64,000 bases of DNA from the NCBI GenBank assembly GCA_017461225.1, contig JAFTYV010000058.1, positions 20,211 through 84,210 of the forward strand. Direction: 5' to 3'. The position numbers were made by a program, and so were the translations under genes. Positions 56,292 through 63,899 of this stretch are shown piece after piece; the stretch's first letter is position 1, and every line of letters starts with the position of its first letter. This stretch comes from Candidatus Methanomethylophilaceae archaeon. GTDB lineage: Archaea > Thermoplasmatota > Thermoplasmata > Methanomassiliicoccales > Methanomethylophilaceae. The notes beneath the pieces were generated by a model. It saw only the letters and a program-made list of their open reading frames with translations, had not been told where the DNA came from and made no database searches.

Positions 56292-57118
56292 CAGTGATCG
56301 ACCGTCTTGATGATCTTGTCGACGATCTCGCCGAAGGCCTTCGCGGATGCGGACTCGGGGTACTTCAGGACCACGGGGAGTCCGCTGTCGCCGGCATCGA
56401 CGATACCGGGCTCGATGGGCACGCGTCCCAGGAACTGGACGTTCATATCCCTGGCGGTGTCCTCGCCACCTCCGGATTTGAAGATGTTGGTGACCTCTCC
56501 GCAGTGGGGGCACACGAATCCGCTCATGTTCTCCACGATTCCGATGATGGGGATGTGGGTCTCGGCTCCGAACACGAGGGATTTCCTGCTGTCGAGGAGT
56601 GCGACGTCCTGGGGCGTCGTGACGATGACCATCCCGTCCGCCTTGGGGATGAGCTGGACGATGGACAGGGCCTCGTCCCCGGTTCCCGGGGGCATGTCTA
56701 TGACGAGGTAGTCGAGGGATCCCCAGTTGACATCCTCTATGAACTGCTTGATGGCGCCCATCTTGACGGGTCCGCGCCACATCACGGGGGCATCCTTGTC
56801 GGGGAGGAGGAACGCCATGGACATCAGCTTGAGGGACGGGGGCACGGTCACGGGGACGAGCTGCTCGTTCAGGACGGTAAGCTTCTCGTCCTCGACTCCG
56901 AACATCTTGGGGATGTTGGGGCCGGTGATGTCGATGTCCATGATTCCGGTCTGGTAGCCCTTCATGGAGAGGGACATGGCCAGGTTGGAGGACACGGTGC
57001 TCTTACCGACGCCTCCCTTCCCACTCATGACTATGACGACGTGCTTGATGTTCCTGAGCGTATCCTGGATCTTGGTCTCCTCCTTGATGGAGTCCTCTGT
57101 GAGAAGTGGCTTTGACAT
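56291..57118 (-). CDS. Mrp/NBP35-type Fe-S cluster carrier ATPase
   Basis: 275-residue P-loop ATPase. The deviant Walker A is SGKGGVGKST near residue 32, DIDITGPNIPKMFG follows, the Walker B-like DMPPGTGDEALS is near 140, and the cluster-binding CxxC is CPHC near 206. It holds and transfers [4Fe-4S] clusters as a dimer; methanogen homologues support Fe-S-rich enzymes such as Hdr and POR. The minus-strand TATA-like GGATTAAAG (57151-57160) is about 33 nt before the ATG. It is divergent from the CBS-ParB gene. Confidence 0.93.
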   Translation of the reverse strand: MSKPLLTEDSIKEETKIQDTLRNIKHVVIVMSGKGGVGKSTVSSNLAMSLSMKGYQTGIMDIDITGPNIPKMFGVEDEKLTVLNEQLVPVTVPPSLKLMSMAFLLPDKDAPVMWRGPVKMGAIKQFIEDVNWGSLDYLVIDMPPGTGDEALSIVQLIPKADGMVIVTTPQDVALLDSRKSLVFGAETHIPIIGIVENMSGFVCPHCGEVTNIFKSGGGEDTARDMNVQFLGRVPIEPGIVDAGDSGLPVVLKYPESASAKAFGEIVDKIIKTVDH

Positions 57119-57227
57119 TTCTAATCCTCTGGAACCCGAATCTGCGGACTTGACTTTAATCCTTTTATGTCCCGCATCCGACCGTCCCGGCTCAACCGTT
57201 AAATCGTCCGCTGGCGATCGGGTGGGT

Positions 57228-58067
57228 ATGCCGGAAGCCACCGTCGGGGAGTACATGGTACGTGATGTCCAGGTAGTCGGCCCCAACATGACCGTAGAGC
57301 AGGTGAGACAGAAGATCATAGAATCCAGTTTCCACGGGTTCCCGATAGTCGAGAACGGGTACCTCCTGGGATTCGTCACCGCGAAGGAGCTCCTGCGCCA
57401 CGTGGACAAGCCCGATGCGAAGATCCGCACCGTCATGAGGCGCGGCACGTTGTGTGCGATCCCGTCGATGTCCACCCACGACGCCACCCGCATCCTGTTC
57501 AGGTACGGTCTGCGCAACCTGCCTGTCGTGGACGAGGACAAGAAGCTCGTCGGCATCATCTCCAACATAGACATAGTCAGATCCCAGATCGAGAAGTCCC
57601 GTCCCGGGAAGGTGATGTCGGTCAAGAACTTCCTCGAGCAGCAGAACGGCATACGCATGAAGGTCGTCAACAAGGAGGTCCCCCTCGAGAGGGTGATCCC
57701 CACCCAGAAGGAGGTCTACATGGACGAGCTCGTCGGGAGGCAGTACGAGATCAAGAGGGGTCTGAACGAGCCCCTCATCGTGGTGGAGAGGCGCAACGGG
57801 TTCATAGTCGTCGACGGTCACCACAGGGTGATGGCGGCCAAGAAGATGGGCATGAAGTCGTTCAAGGCGATCGTCCTGGTCCCCAACGACTACGACGTGA
57901 AGTTCGGTCTGGAGAAGACCGCGGAACGCTGGGGGCTCAGGTCCCTGGACGACGTGTCCATAATCGAGGGGTCGAAGCATCCGTTCATGGAGGTCACCAC
58001 CATACTCCTCCCCAGCGAGGAGGGCTCCGAGATAAACCAGAGGCTCATGGGTTCCGACAGCCAGTGA
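57228..58067 (+). CDS. Tandem CBS domain protein with ParB-like nuclease/CTPase fold
   Basis: 279 residues. Residues 1-125 are two CBS domains (TVGEYMVRDVQVVGPNMTV, and RTVMRRGTLCAIPSMSTHDA), which usually sense adenosyl ligands. Residues of about 140-225 form a ParB/Srx-like domain with the VVDGHHRVMAAKKMG motif. This combination is seen in methanogens; the activity is unknown. The ATG is about 30 nt from TATA-like GTTAAATCG (57199-57207). A hairpin follows. Confidence 0.82.
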   Translation: MPEATVGEYMVRDVQVVGPNMTVEQVRQKIIESSFHGFPIVENGYLLGFVTAKELLRHVDKPDAKIRTVMRRGTLCAIPSMSTHDATRILFRYGLRNLPVVDEDKKLVGIISNIDIVRSQIEKSRPGKVMSVKNFLEQQNGIRMKVVNKEVPLERVIPTQKEVYMDELVGRQYEIKRGLNEPLIVVERRNGFIVVDGHHRVMAAKKMGMKSFKAIVLVPNDYDVKFGLEKTAERWGLRSLDDVSIIEGSKHPFMEVTTILLPSEEGSEINQRLMGSDSQ

Positions 58068-58071
58068 GCCG

Positions 58072-58091
58072 CCACCGGACACATCCGGTGG
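58072..58091 (+). terminator. Hairpin after the CBS-ParB gene
   Basis: An 8-bp stem CCACCGGA/TCCGGTGG (58072-58079 with 58084-58091) with a CACA loop; a TTTTT run lies about 20 nt on. Confidence 0.55.
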
Positions 58092-58116
58092 ATCAAAACA
58101 ACTTGGGGTTTTTCAT

Positions 58117-58139
58117 GGGGGCGGGGAGGTCCCGCCCCC
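58117..58139 (-). terminator. Hairpin after ppsA
   Basis: A 9-bp GC stem (58117-58125 with 58131-58139), 9 nt beyond the ppsA stop on the minus strand, without a T-run. Confidence 0.5.
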
Positions 58140-58148
58140 GTTGATGGT

Positions 58149-60464
58149 TCAGAGTCTGCCCCTGAGGTTCCTCAGGTCCCTGAGCATGATCTTCTGCTCG
58201 GCGGACGCGATGATCCTCTTGGTCTTGTTGAACGTGTCGGGGTTGAGGGAGATGCAGTCGATTCCCTGCTCCACGAGGAACTCCGTGAACTCGGGGTAGA
58301 CGGAGGGCCCCTGTCCGCAGATGCTGACGAACTTGCCGTTCTCGTGTGCGACCTTGATGAGCTGTGCGATCGCCCTCTTGACGCCCTCGTTCCTCTCGTC
58401 GAAGTATCCCATGTGTCCCAGGATGTCGGAGTCCCTGTCGCACCCCATGGTCAGCTGGGTGAGGTCGTTGGATCCGATGGAGAACGCGTCGCAGTACTTG
58501 CAGAACTCGTCCGCCATGAAGATGTTCACGGGAACCTCGGCCATGAAGTACAGCTTGAAGTCCTTGCCCCTCCTGAGGCCGACGGACTTCATCATCTCGG
58601 TGATCTGCTCGACCTCGTCGATGGTCCTGACGAACGGGAGCATCATGTTGAGGTTCTTGAATCCAAGTTCGTCCCTGACCTTCTTGATGGCCTTGAGTTC
58701 GCACATGAACGCCTCGCGGTAGTTGTCGGAGACGTACCTGGAGCAGCCCCTCCATCCGATCATGGGGTTGTCCTCGTTGGGCTCGTAGTCCGCACCGCCC
58801 TTCATGTCGTGGTACTCGTTGGTCTTGAAATCCGATGTCCTGAGGACGACGGGCCTGGGGTAGAACGCCCTGGCGACGGTCGCGATGCCGTTCGCGAGCT
58901 TCTCGATGAGCTCGTCCGCCCTTCCGTCCTCGATGACGGCGCAGGGGTGCTCGCCGATGTAGTTGGTGAACAGGAACTCGCTCCTCATGAGTCCGACACC
59001 GTCGCACTGGAGTTTGGCGACGTCCTCGGCCTTGGTGGGCATGGACATGTTGACCATAACCTTGGTGCCGGTGATGGGCACGTACTCCGCGCATGCGACG
59101 GAGGATGCGGATGCGGGTGCGTCGTTGGACTTCTTGGCGATGATGCCCTTGTACACGTTCCCGGTGGTTCCGTCGACGGTGACCTCCATGCCGTCCTTGA
59201 GGATCTCGGTGGCGTTGCCGGTTCCGACGACGCAGGGTGTCCCGAGCTCCCTCGAGATGATCGCGGCGTGGCAGGTCATGCCCCCCTCGTCCGTGACGAT
59301 CCCGGCGGCCCTGCTCATGGCGGGGACCATGTCGGGCATGGTCATCTCGGTGACGAGGATGTCCCCCTCCTTGATGGAGTCGAGGCTCATCGAGGTGTCG
59401 TAGATGATGACCCTCCCGGTGGCGAGACCGGGGCTGGCACCGAGTCCGCTCGCGACGATGGAGTCGCTGGACACGGAGTCGCCGATGGACTCGTTGGTCG
59501 CGGAGTTGCCGGTGGCGGTGATGGGCCTGGCCTGGACGATGTACGCCCTGTCGTCCTCGACGCACCACTCCATGTCCATGGGCTTCTCGTAGTGGATCTC
59601 GATCTGGCGTCCGATCTCGGCGATCTCCTGGATGCGGGGGTCCGCGATCTTCTGGGCCTTGATCATCTCGCCGGGCATGTCCATCCTCTCGACGCCGCCG
59701 TTCTTGCCGCGGACGTATTTCCAGGTCTGGGTGGAGATCCTCTTCTTGATGATCTCCATCTTCTGCTTGTCCACGATGTAGGTGTCGGGTGTGACCTCCC
59801 CTCCGACGATCGCCTCCCCGAGTCCGTATCCGGCCTCGATGACGATCTGCTTGGCCCCGCTGTTGGGGTCCACGGTGAACATGATCCCGGAGAACTCGGA
59901 GTTGACCATCCTCTGGACCACGACGGCGAGCTTGACCTCGTCGTGTGCGTAGCCCTGCTTCTCGCGGTACGCGATCGCCCTGGCGGTGAAGAGGGATGAC
60001 CAGCACTTCCTGATCTTGTCGAAGAGGTCGTCCTCGTCCTTCACGTTGAGGTAGGTCTCCTGCTGTCCCGCGAAACTGGCGTCGGGGAGGTCCTCGGCGG
60101 TCGCACTGGACCTGACGGCGACGAATCCGCTCTTCCCCTTGGGGAACAGGAGCTTGTACCTGGAGACGATGTCCTTCTTCAGGTCCTCGGGGATCTCGTA
60201 CTCCTCGAAGAGCGCCCTGATCCTGTCGGAGGCGGCCGTGAGGCTGTCGTCGGAGTTCCTGTCAATTCCGGAGAGCTCCGCAGTGATCGCCTCGAAGATG
60301 TTGCTCTCCTCTATGAAGTAGTCGTAGGCGACGGTGGTCAGGACGAAGGCTTCGGGAACAGGGAATCCTGCGTTGGTGAGCTCTCCGAGGTTTGCACCCT
60401 TGCCTCCTACGAAGGGTACATCTTCAACGTGCAGTTCGTTAACATCGACGATCTTCTTGTCCAT
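58149..60464 (-). CDS. ppsA: Phosphoenolpyruvate synthase
   Basis: 771-residue enzyme making PEP from pyruvate and ATP, the entry to gluconeogenesis in methanogens. The N-terminal ATP-grasp part has VGGKGANLGEL and AVRSSATAEDLPDASFAGQQ. The phosphohistidine domain has GGMTCHAAIISRELG (His399). The C-terminal PEP/pyruvate TIM barrel contains GSNDLTQ and the catalytic Cys in FVSICGQGPS. It is divergent from the pyruvate:ferredoxin oxidoreductase operon across 348 bp, and a leader of about 50 nt carries a strong hairpin. Confidence 0.96.
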   Translation of the reverse strand: MDKKIVDVNELHVEDVPFVGGKGANLGELTNAGFPVPEAFVLTTVAYDYFIEESNIFEAITAELSGIDRNSDDSLTAASDRIRALFEEYEIPEDLKKDIVSRYKLLFPKGKSGFVAVRSSATAEDLPDASFAGQQETYLNVKDEDDLFDKIRKCWSSLFTARAIAYREKQGYAHDEVKLAVVVQRMVNSEFSGIMFTVDPNSGAKQIVIEAGYGLGEAIVGGEVTPDTYIVDKQKMEIIKKRISTQTWKYVRGKNGGVERMDMPGEMIKAQKIADPRIQEIAEIGRQIEIHYEKPMDMEWCVEDDRAYIVQARPITATGNSATNESIGDSVSSDSIVASGLGASPGLATGRVIIYDTSMSLDSIKEGDILVTEMTMPDMVPAMSRAAGIVTDEGGMTCHAAIISRELGTPCVVGTGNATEILKDGMEVTVDGTTGNVYKGIIAKKSNDAPASASSVACAEYVPITGTKVMVNMSMPTKAEDVAKLQCDGVGLMRSEFLFTNYIGEHPCAVIEDGRADELIEKLANGIATVARAFYPRPVVLRTSDFKTNEYHDMKGGADYEPNEDNPMIGWRGCSRYVSDNYREAFMCELKAIKKVRDELGFKNLNMMLPFVRTIDEVEQITEMMKSVGLRRGKDFKLYFMAEVPVNIFMADEFCKYCDAFSIGSNDLTQLTMGCDRDSDILGHMGYFDERNEGVKRAIAQLIKVAHENGKFVSICGQGPSVYPEFTEFLVEQGIDCISLNPDTFNKTKRIIASAEQKIMLRDLRNLRGRL

Positions 60465-60496
60465 TGGGAATCCCCGCTAATTGGAAGATAGGTTGG

Positions 60497-60516
60497 GGCG
60501 GGAACTCTCGCCCGCC
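60497..60516 (-). promoter_or_regulatory. Hairpin in the ppsA leader
   Basis: GGCGGG/CCCGCC with an 8-nt loop in the predicted 5' untranslated RNA of ppsA, 33 nt before the start codon. It might affect translation or mRNA stability. Confidence 0.4.
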
Positions 60517-60639
60517 AGGTCTCGGTATTCCCTCCCTTATTATAATGTTCACGGTTTCCAGGTATACTACCATTATAACCCGTTGTGCGGTTTCGGACTC
60601 CGACGGTGCCCATGTGTCCGAGATGAGTACACGGTCTGT

Positions 60640-60711
60640 TACGAACAACCTCTCTTCGAATACGATTTACGAAAAATTAGCCTTGGAATTCGTAAAAATC
60701 GATACGAATTC
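60640..60711. promoter_or_regulatory. Cluster of TACGAA-type operator-like repeats
   Basis: TACGAA or its inverse occurs at 60640, 60668, 60689 (inverse) and 60703, plus TACGA at 60661. The last two lie in a perfect 9-bp inverted repeat, GAATTCGTA (60686-60694) and TACGAATTC (60703-60711), with an 8-bp spacer. It sits between divergent ppsA and por promoters. Confidence 0.55.
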
Positions 60712-60812
60712 TCGGAAAAACAACGTTTCAAAATTCATTTTTCGACGTTTTGATGCCCCAACTATACAAAGGGTTTAAATTATCCTCGTTGTTCTGGGAT
60801 TTAGTGGTACTT

Positions 60813-61370
60813 ATGGACATGGAAATATGTTGGCACGGCAGGGGAGGTCAGGGACTCGTCACAGCGAACGAGATCCTCGCCGAAACCGCCATCGCAGCAG
60901 GGAAGTACGTCAAGGCATTCCCCGAGTTCGGTCCCGAGAGGATGGGTGCGCCCATCAGGGGTTTCACCAGGATCTCGGAGAAACCCATCAGGGTCCACAG
61001 CCAGGTCTACGAGCCCGACATCGTCATCATCATGGATGGGACGCTCGTCGGGAAGGTCGATGTGGCCAGGGGTATCAAGAAGGACTCCATCATCCTCGCG
61101 AACTACGCGGGTTCCCCCAAGGAGCTCCAGGAGGCCCTCGACGTGGATGTCGAGTGCCACACCGTGGATGCGATCAAGATCTCCATCGAGGAGATCGGCA
61201 AGCCGATGGTCAACACCATCATGCTCGGCGCCCTCATCAAGGTCAAGGGACTCGTGCCCTACGACATGCTCGAGGACCAGATCACGACCAAGTTCTCGGG
61301 CAAGCTCCCCGACAAGGTCATCGTGAAGAACCTGTCCGCCCTCAAGAGGGGTTACTCGGAGGTGCAGTGA
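60813..61370 (+). CDS. porC: Pyruvate:ferredoxin oxidoreductase, gamma subunit
   Basis: 185 residues. The gamma subunit joins alpha to form the coenzyme A-handling part of POR, which converts pyruvate and CoA to acetyl-CoA, CO2 and reduced ferredoxin (or the reverse). WHGRGGQGLVTANEILAE at the N terminus, FPEFGPERMGAPIRGFTR and the end motif are typical of PorC. ATG 60813 gives the normal start MDMEICWHGRGG. First gene of porCDAB. Confidence 0.93.
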   Translation: MDMEICWHGRGGQGLVTANEILAETAIAAGKYVKAFPEFGPERMGAPIRGFTRISEKPIRVHSQVYEPDIVIIMDGTLVGKVDVARGIKKDSIILANYAGSPKELQEALDVDVECHTVDAIKISIEEIGKPMVNTIMLGALIKVKGLVPYDMLEDQITTKFSGKLPDKVIVKNLSALKRGYSEVQ

Positions 61371-61646
61371 ATGGCAATGGCAAACGTTAAGGATCTCGTG
61401 ATCGGAGGCCGCATCATCAAGGCCGGCAACTCCGAGAACTTCTTCACCGGCGACTGGAGGAGCTTCGTCCCCATAGTCGACCAGGACAAGTGCATCGACT
61501 GCCTCACCTGCTGGATCTACTGTCCCGACAACGCCATCGTGTTCAGGGACGACAGGATGTCCGGAATCAAGATGAGCCACTGCAAGGGATGTGGAATATG
61601 CGCCAAGGTGTGCCCCAAGAAGGCCATCACCATGAGGGAGGAGTGA
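61371..61646 (+). CDS. porD: Pyruvate:ferredoxin oxidoreductase, delta (ferredoxin) subunit
   Basis: 91-residue ferredoxin with two [4Fe-4S] motifs, CIDCLTCWIYCP and CKGCGICAKVCP. It carries electrons between the catalytic core and external ferredoxin. The ATG abuts the porC stop. Confidence 0.94.
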   Translation: MAMANVKDLVIGGRIIKAGNSENFFTGDWRSFVPIVDQDKCIDCLTCWIYCPDNAIVFRDDRMSGIKMSHCKGCGICAKVCPKKAITMREE

Positions 61647-61648
61647 GA

Positions 61649-62812
61649 ATGACACACGACATCGCGATAAACGGAGACAACGCCGTAGCACTGGCATGGA
61701 AGCAGATCGACCCCGACGTGTGTGCGGCATACCCCATCACCCCCCAGACGATCATCGTCGAGAAGTTCGCGGAGTACGTCGCGAACGGGGAGGTCACCAC
61801 GGAGTTCGTCTGCGTCGAGTCCGAGCACTCCGCACTCACACTCTGCACGTCGTCCGAGTCCGCAGGGGCGAGGACGTTCACGGCCACCGCATCCCAGGGA
61901 CTCGCGTACATGTGGGAGATGCTCCCCATCACCGCGGCGATGAGGACTCCCCTCGTCATGGCGGTCGCGAACAGGGCCATCAGCGGACCCATCAACATCA
62001 ACAACGACCACGGTGACGCCATGTCCGCCCGCGACTGCGGATGGATCATGCTGTTCTCCGAGAACGTCCAAGAGGCGTACGACAACTCGATCATCGCCCC
62101 CAGGATCGCGGAGCACCCCGACGTCCAGCTCCCCATCATGGTCAACCTCGACGGATTCATCCTCACCCACGCGATCGAGAGGATGACCATGGTCGACACC
62201 AACGACATCAGGAAGTTCGTCGGCGAGTTCGAGCCCATCTACCCCCTGCTCGACACCAAGCTCCCCGTGTCCCACGGAAACATGGACGGTCCCGACTTCT
62301 ACTACCCCCACAAGTACCAGTCCGTCATGGCGATGGAGAAGGCGCTCGAGGTGGCGGAGGAGGTCTTCAAGGAGTTCGCAGAGCTCACCGGAAGGGAGTA
62401 CCACCTCATCGACGAGTACATGTGCGACGATGCGGAGTACGTGGCGGTCATCCTCGGTTCCTCCTACGGAACCATGAAGGCGACCGTCGACGAGCTCCGT
62501 GAGGCCGGTATGAAGGTCGGTTGCATCATGCCCCGTGTGTACAGGCCCTGGCCGGAGAAGGCCCTGGCCGCCGCGCTCGCCGGCAAGAAGGCCGTCGTGG
62601 TGTTCGACAAGCACCTCAGCATCGGTGCGTACGGACCCATGTTCCCCGAGGTCGTCACCGCGGCCGCGGACCTCGAGCAGCTGCCCAGGATGTACAACGT
62701 CATCTACGGTCTCGGAGGTGCGGACGCCACCGTCGCCGGATTCAAGAAGACCATGGAGGATGTGGCGGCGGGCAATGCCGACAAGATCACCTATCTGGGG
62801 GTGAAGATATGA
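61649..62812 (+). CDS. porA: Pyruvate:ferredoxin oxidoreductase, alpha subunit
   Basis: 387 residues. The TPP pyrimidine-binding domain has AAYPITPQTIIVE (near residue 26) and the conserved Glu in CVESEHSALTLC; SGPININNDHGDAMSARDCG is a POR signature. The C-terminal part (VYRPWPEKALAAALAGKKAVVVFD) is the transketolase-like domain. It starts 2 nt after porD and overlaps porB by four bases. Confidence 0.95.
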   Translation: MTHDIAINGDNAVALAWKQIDPDVCAAYPITPQTIIVEKFAEYVANGEVTTEFVCVESEHSALTLCTSSESAGARTFTATASQGLAYMWEMLPITAAMRTPLVMAVANRAISGPININNDHGDAMSARDCGWIMLFSENVQEAYDNSIIAPRIAEHPDVQLPIMVNLDGFILTHAIERMTMVDTNDIRKFVGEFEPIYPLLDTKLPVSHGNMDGPDFYYPHKYQSVMAMEKALEVAEEVFKEFAELTGREYHLIDEYMCDDAEYVAVILGSSYGTMKATVDELREAGMKVGCIMPRVYRPWPEKALAAALAGKKAVVVFDKHLSIGAYGPMFPEVVTAAADLEQLPRMYNVIYGLGGADATVAGFKKTMEDVAAGNADKITYLGVKI

Positions 62813-63756
62813 CATCGCTTTCTCTCAAGGATCTCAACAAGATACCCGTGAGGCTCGCCAGCGGTCACAGGCTCTGTGCAGGATGCGCGGAGTCCATCAT
62901 CGCGAAGCAGGTCCTCATGGGAACCGAGGATCAGGTCGCGGTCTCCGCATCCACCGGATGCTTCGAGGTCTCGACCACGATCTTCCCCTACACTGCATGG
63001 AACACACCCTACATCCACACCGCGTTCGGAAACGGTGCGGCCACCTGCGCAGGTCTCGAGACCGCTTACAACGCACTCAAGAAGAGGGGCAAGATCACCG
63101 AGGAGATCAAGTTCGTCAACTTCGCGGGAGACGGTGCCACATACGACATCGGACTCCAGGCACTGTCCGGAGCCATGGAGAGGGGACACAACATGATGTA
63201 TGTCTGTCTCAACAACGAGGCGTACATGAACACCGGAATCCAGAGGTCCTCCGCGACCTTCATGGGAGCGTCCACCACCACCTCCTGGGCGGGATCCGTC
63301 GCGTCCGGTAAGAAGGAGTTCAACAAGGACATGACCGAGGTCATGATCGCCCACAACATCCCCTACGTCGCCCAGGTCTCCCCCCACAACTGGAGGGACA
63401 CCGTCATGAAGGCCCAGAAGGGATTCACCTGCGGCGGACCCAGCTTCATCAACGCCATCTCCCCCTGCCCCAGGGGATGGAGGTTCGCGTCCGACGAGAC
63501 CATCTCCATCGCCAAGCTCGCAGTGGAGACCTGCGTCTGGCCCCTCTACGAGGTCGTCGACGGCGAGTACACCCTCACCGCGGACAGCGCCAGGATCGCG
63601 GCCGGCAAGGCGGAGAAGAAGCCCATCACCGACTGGATCAACTCCCAGGGCAGGTTCAAGCACCTCCAGCAGGAGAGGTGGGAGCCCGTCGTGGAGGCCA
63701 TCCAGGCCGAGGTCGACAGGAGATGGGCAAGGCTCCAGAAGCGCGCAGACTACTGA
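62809..63756 (+). CDS. porB: Pyruvate:ferredoxin oxidoreductase, beta subunit
   Basis: 315 residues, the TPP diphosphate-binding subunit with the proximal [4Fe-4S] cluster. Seen: the cluster Cys in CAGCAE (near residues 23-26) with further Cys in STGCFE and at FTCGGPS, and the TPP motif GDGATYDIGLQALSGAMERG. LNNEAYMNTGIQRSSAT marks the pyruvate-specific POR branch rather than 2-ketoglutarate or 2-ketoisovalerate enzymes. It ends the operon; a hairpin follows. Confidence 0.95.
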   Translation: MTSLSLKDLNKIPVRLASGHRLCAGCAESIIAKQVLMGTEDQVAVSASTGCFEVSTTIFPYTAWNTPYIHTAFGNGAATCAGLETAYNALKKRGKITEEIKFVNFAGDGATYDIGLQALSGAMERGHNMMYVCLNNEAYMNTGIQRSSATFMGASTTTSWAGSVASGKKEFNKDMTEVMIAHNIPYVAQVSPHNWRDTVMKAQKGFTCGGPSFINAISPCPRGWRFASDETISIAKLAVETCVWPLYEVVDGEYTLTADSARIAAGKAEKKPITDWINSQGRFKHLQQERWEPVVEAIQAEVDRRWARLQKRADY

Positions 63757-63776
63757 TCGCAAAACCAAACCAATTA

Positions 63777-63794
63777 CATCGCCCTTGGGCGATG
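63777..63794 (+). terminator. Terminator of the por operon
   Basis: CATCGCCC/GGGCGATG inverted repeat (63777-63784 with 63787-63794) followed by a pyrimidine-rich stretch. Confidence 0.6.
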
Positions 63795-63866
63795 GTTCTC
63801 CCTTCATTTCCCCATCCATTGTCATTTCCGGTGCCATCGCCGTTGTCCCGGAATCCGTCTAATAGA

Positions 63867-63877
63867 AAATTATAAAT
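63867..63877 (+). promoter_or_regulatory. 5S rRNA promoter
   Basis: AATTATAAATA, a TATA-like box about 32 nt before the rRNA start, shows the 5S gene has its own promoter. Confidence 0.6.
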
Positions 63878-63899
63878 ACTTTGTAACTATCCAGAGTTT

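Larger units (their letters stand above)
60465..60812. other. Regulatory intergenic region between ppsA and por
   Basis: 348 bp with no gene. In order: the ppsA leader with a 6-bp GC hairpin (60497-60502 with 60511-60516), the minus-strand TATA-like ATTATAATAAGG (60535-60546), and a mixed stretch. A cluster of TACGAA/TTCGTA elements (60640-60711) and the por TATA-like TTTAAATTA (60774-60782) complete it. Confidence 0.65.

Noticed and set aside
55938..57118. Nitrogen-fixation cluster because of a NifX-like protein
   Set aside because: No nifH, D, K, E, N or B is present; the NifX-fold gene is coupled only to an Mrp carrier, a common non-nif arrangement.
58344..59999. A 551-codon plus-strand frame opposite ppsA
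   Set aside because: Antisense shadow rich in Asp, Val and Gly with no domain; ppsA in the other strand is fully conserved.
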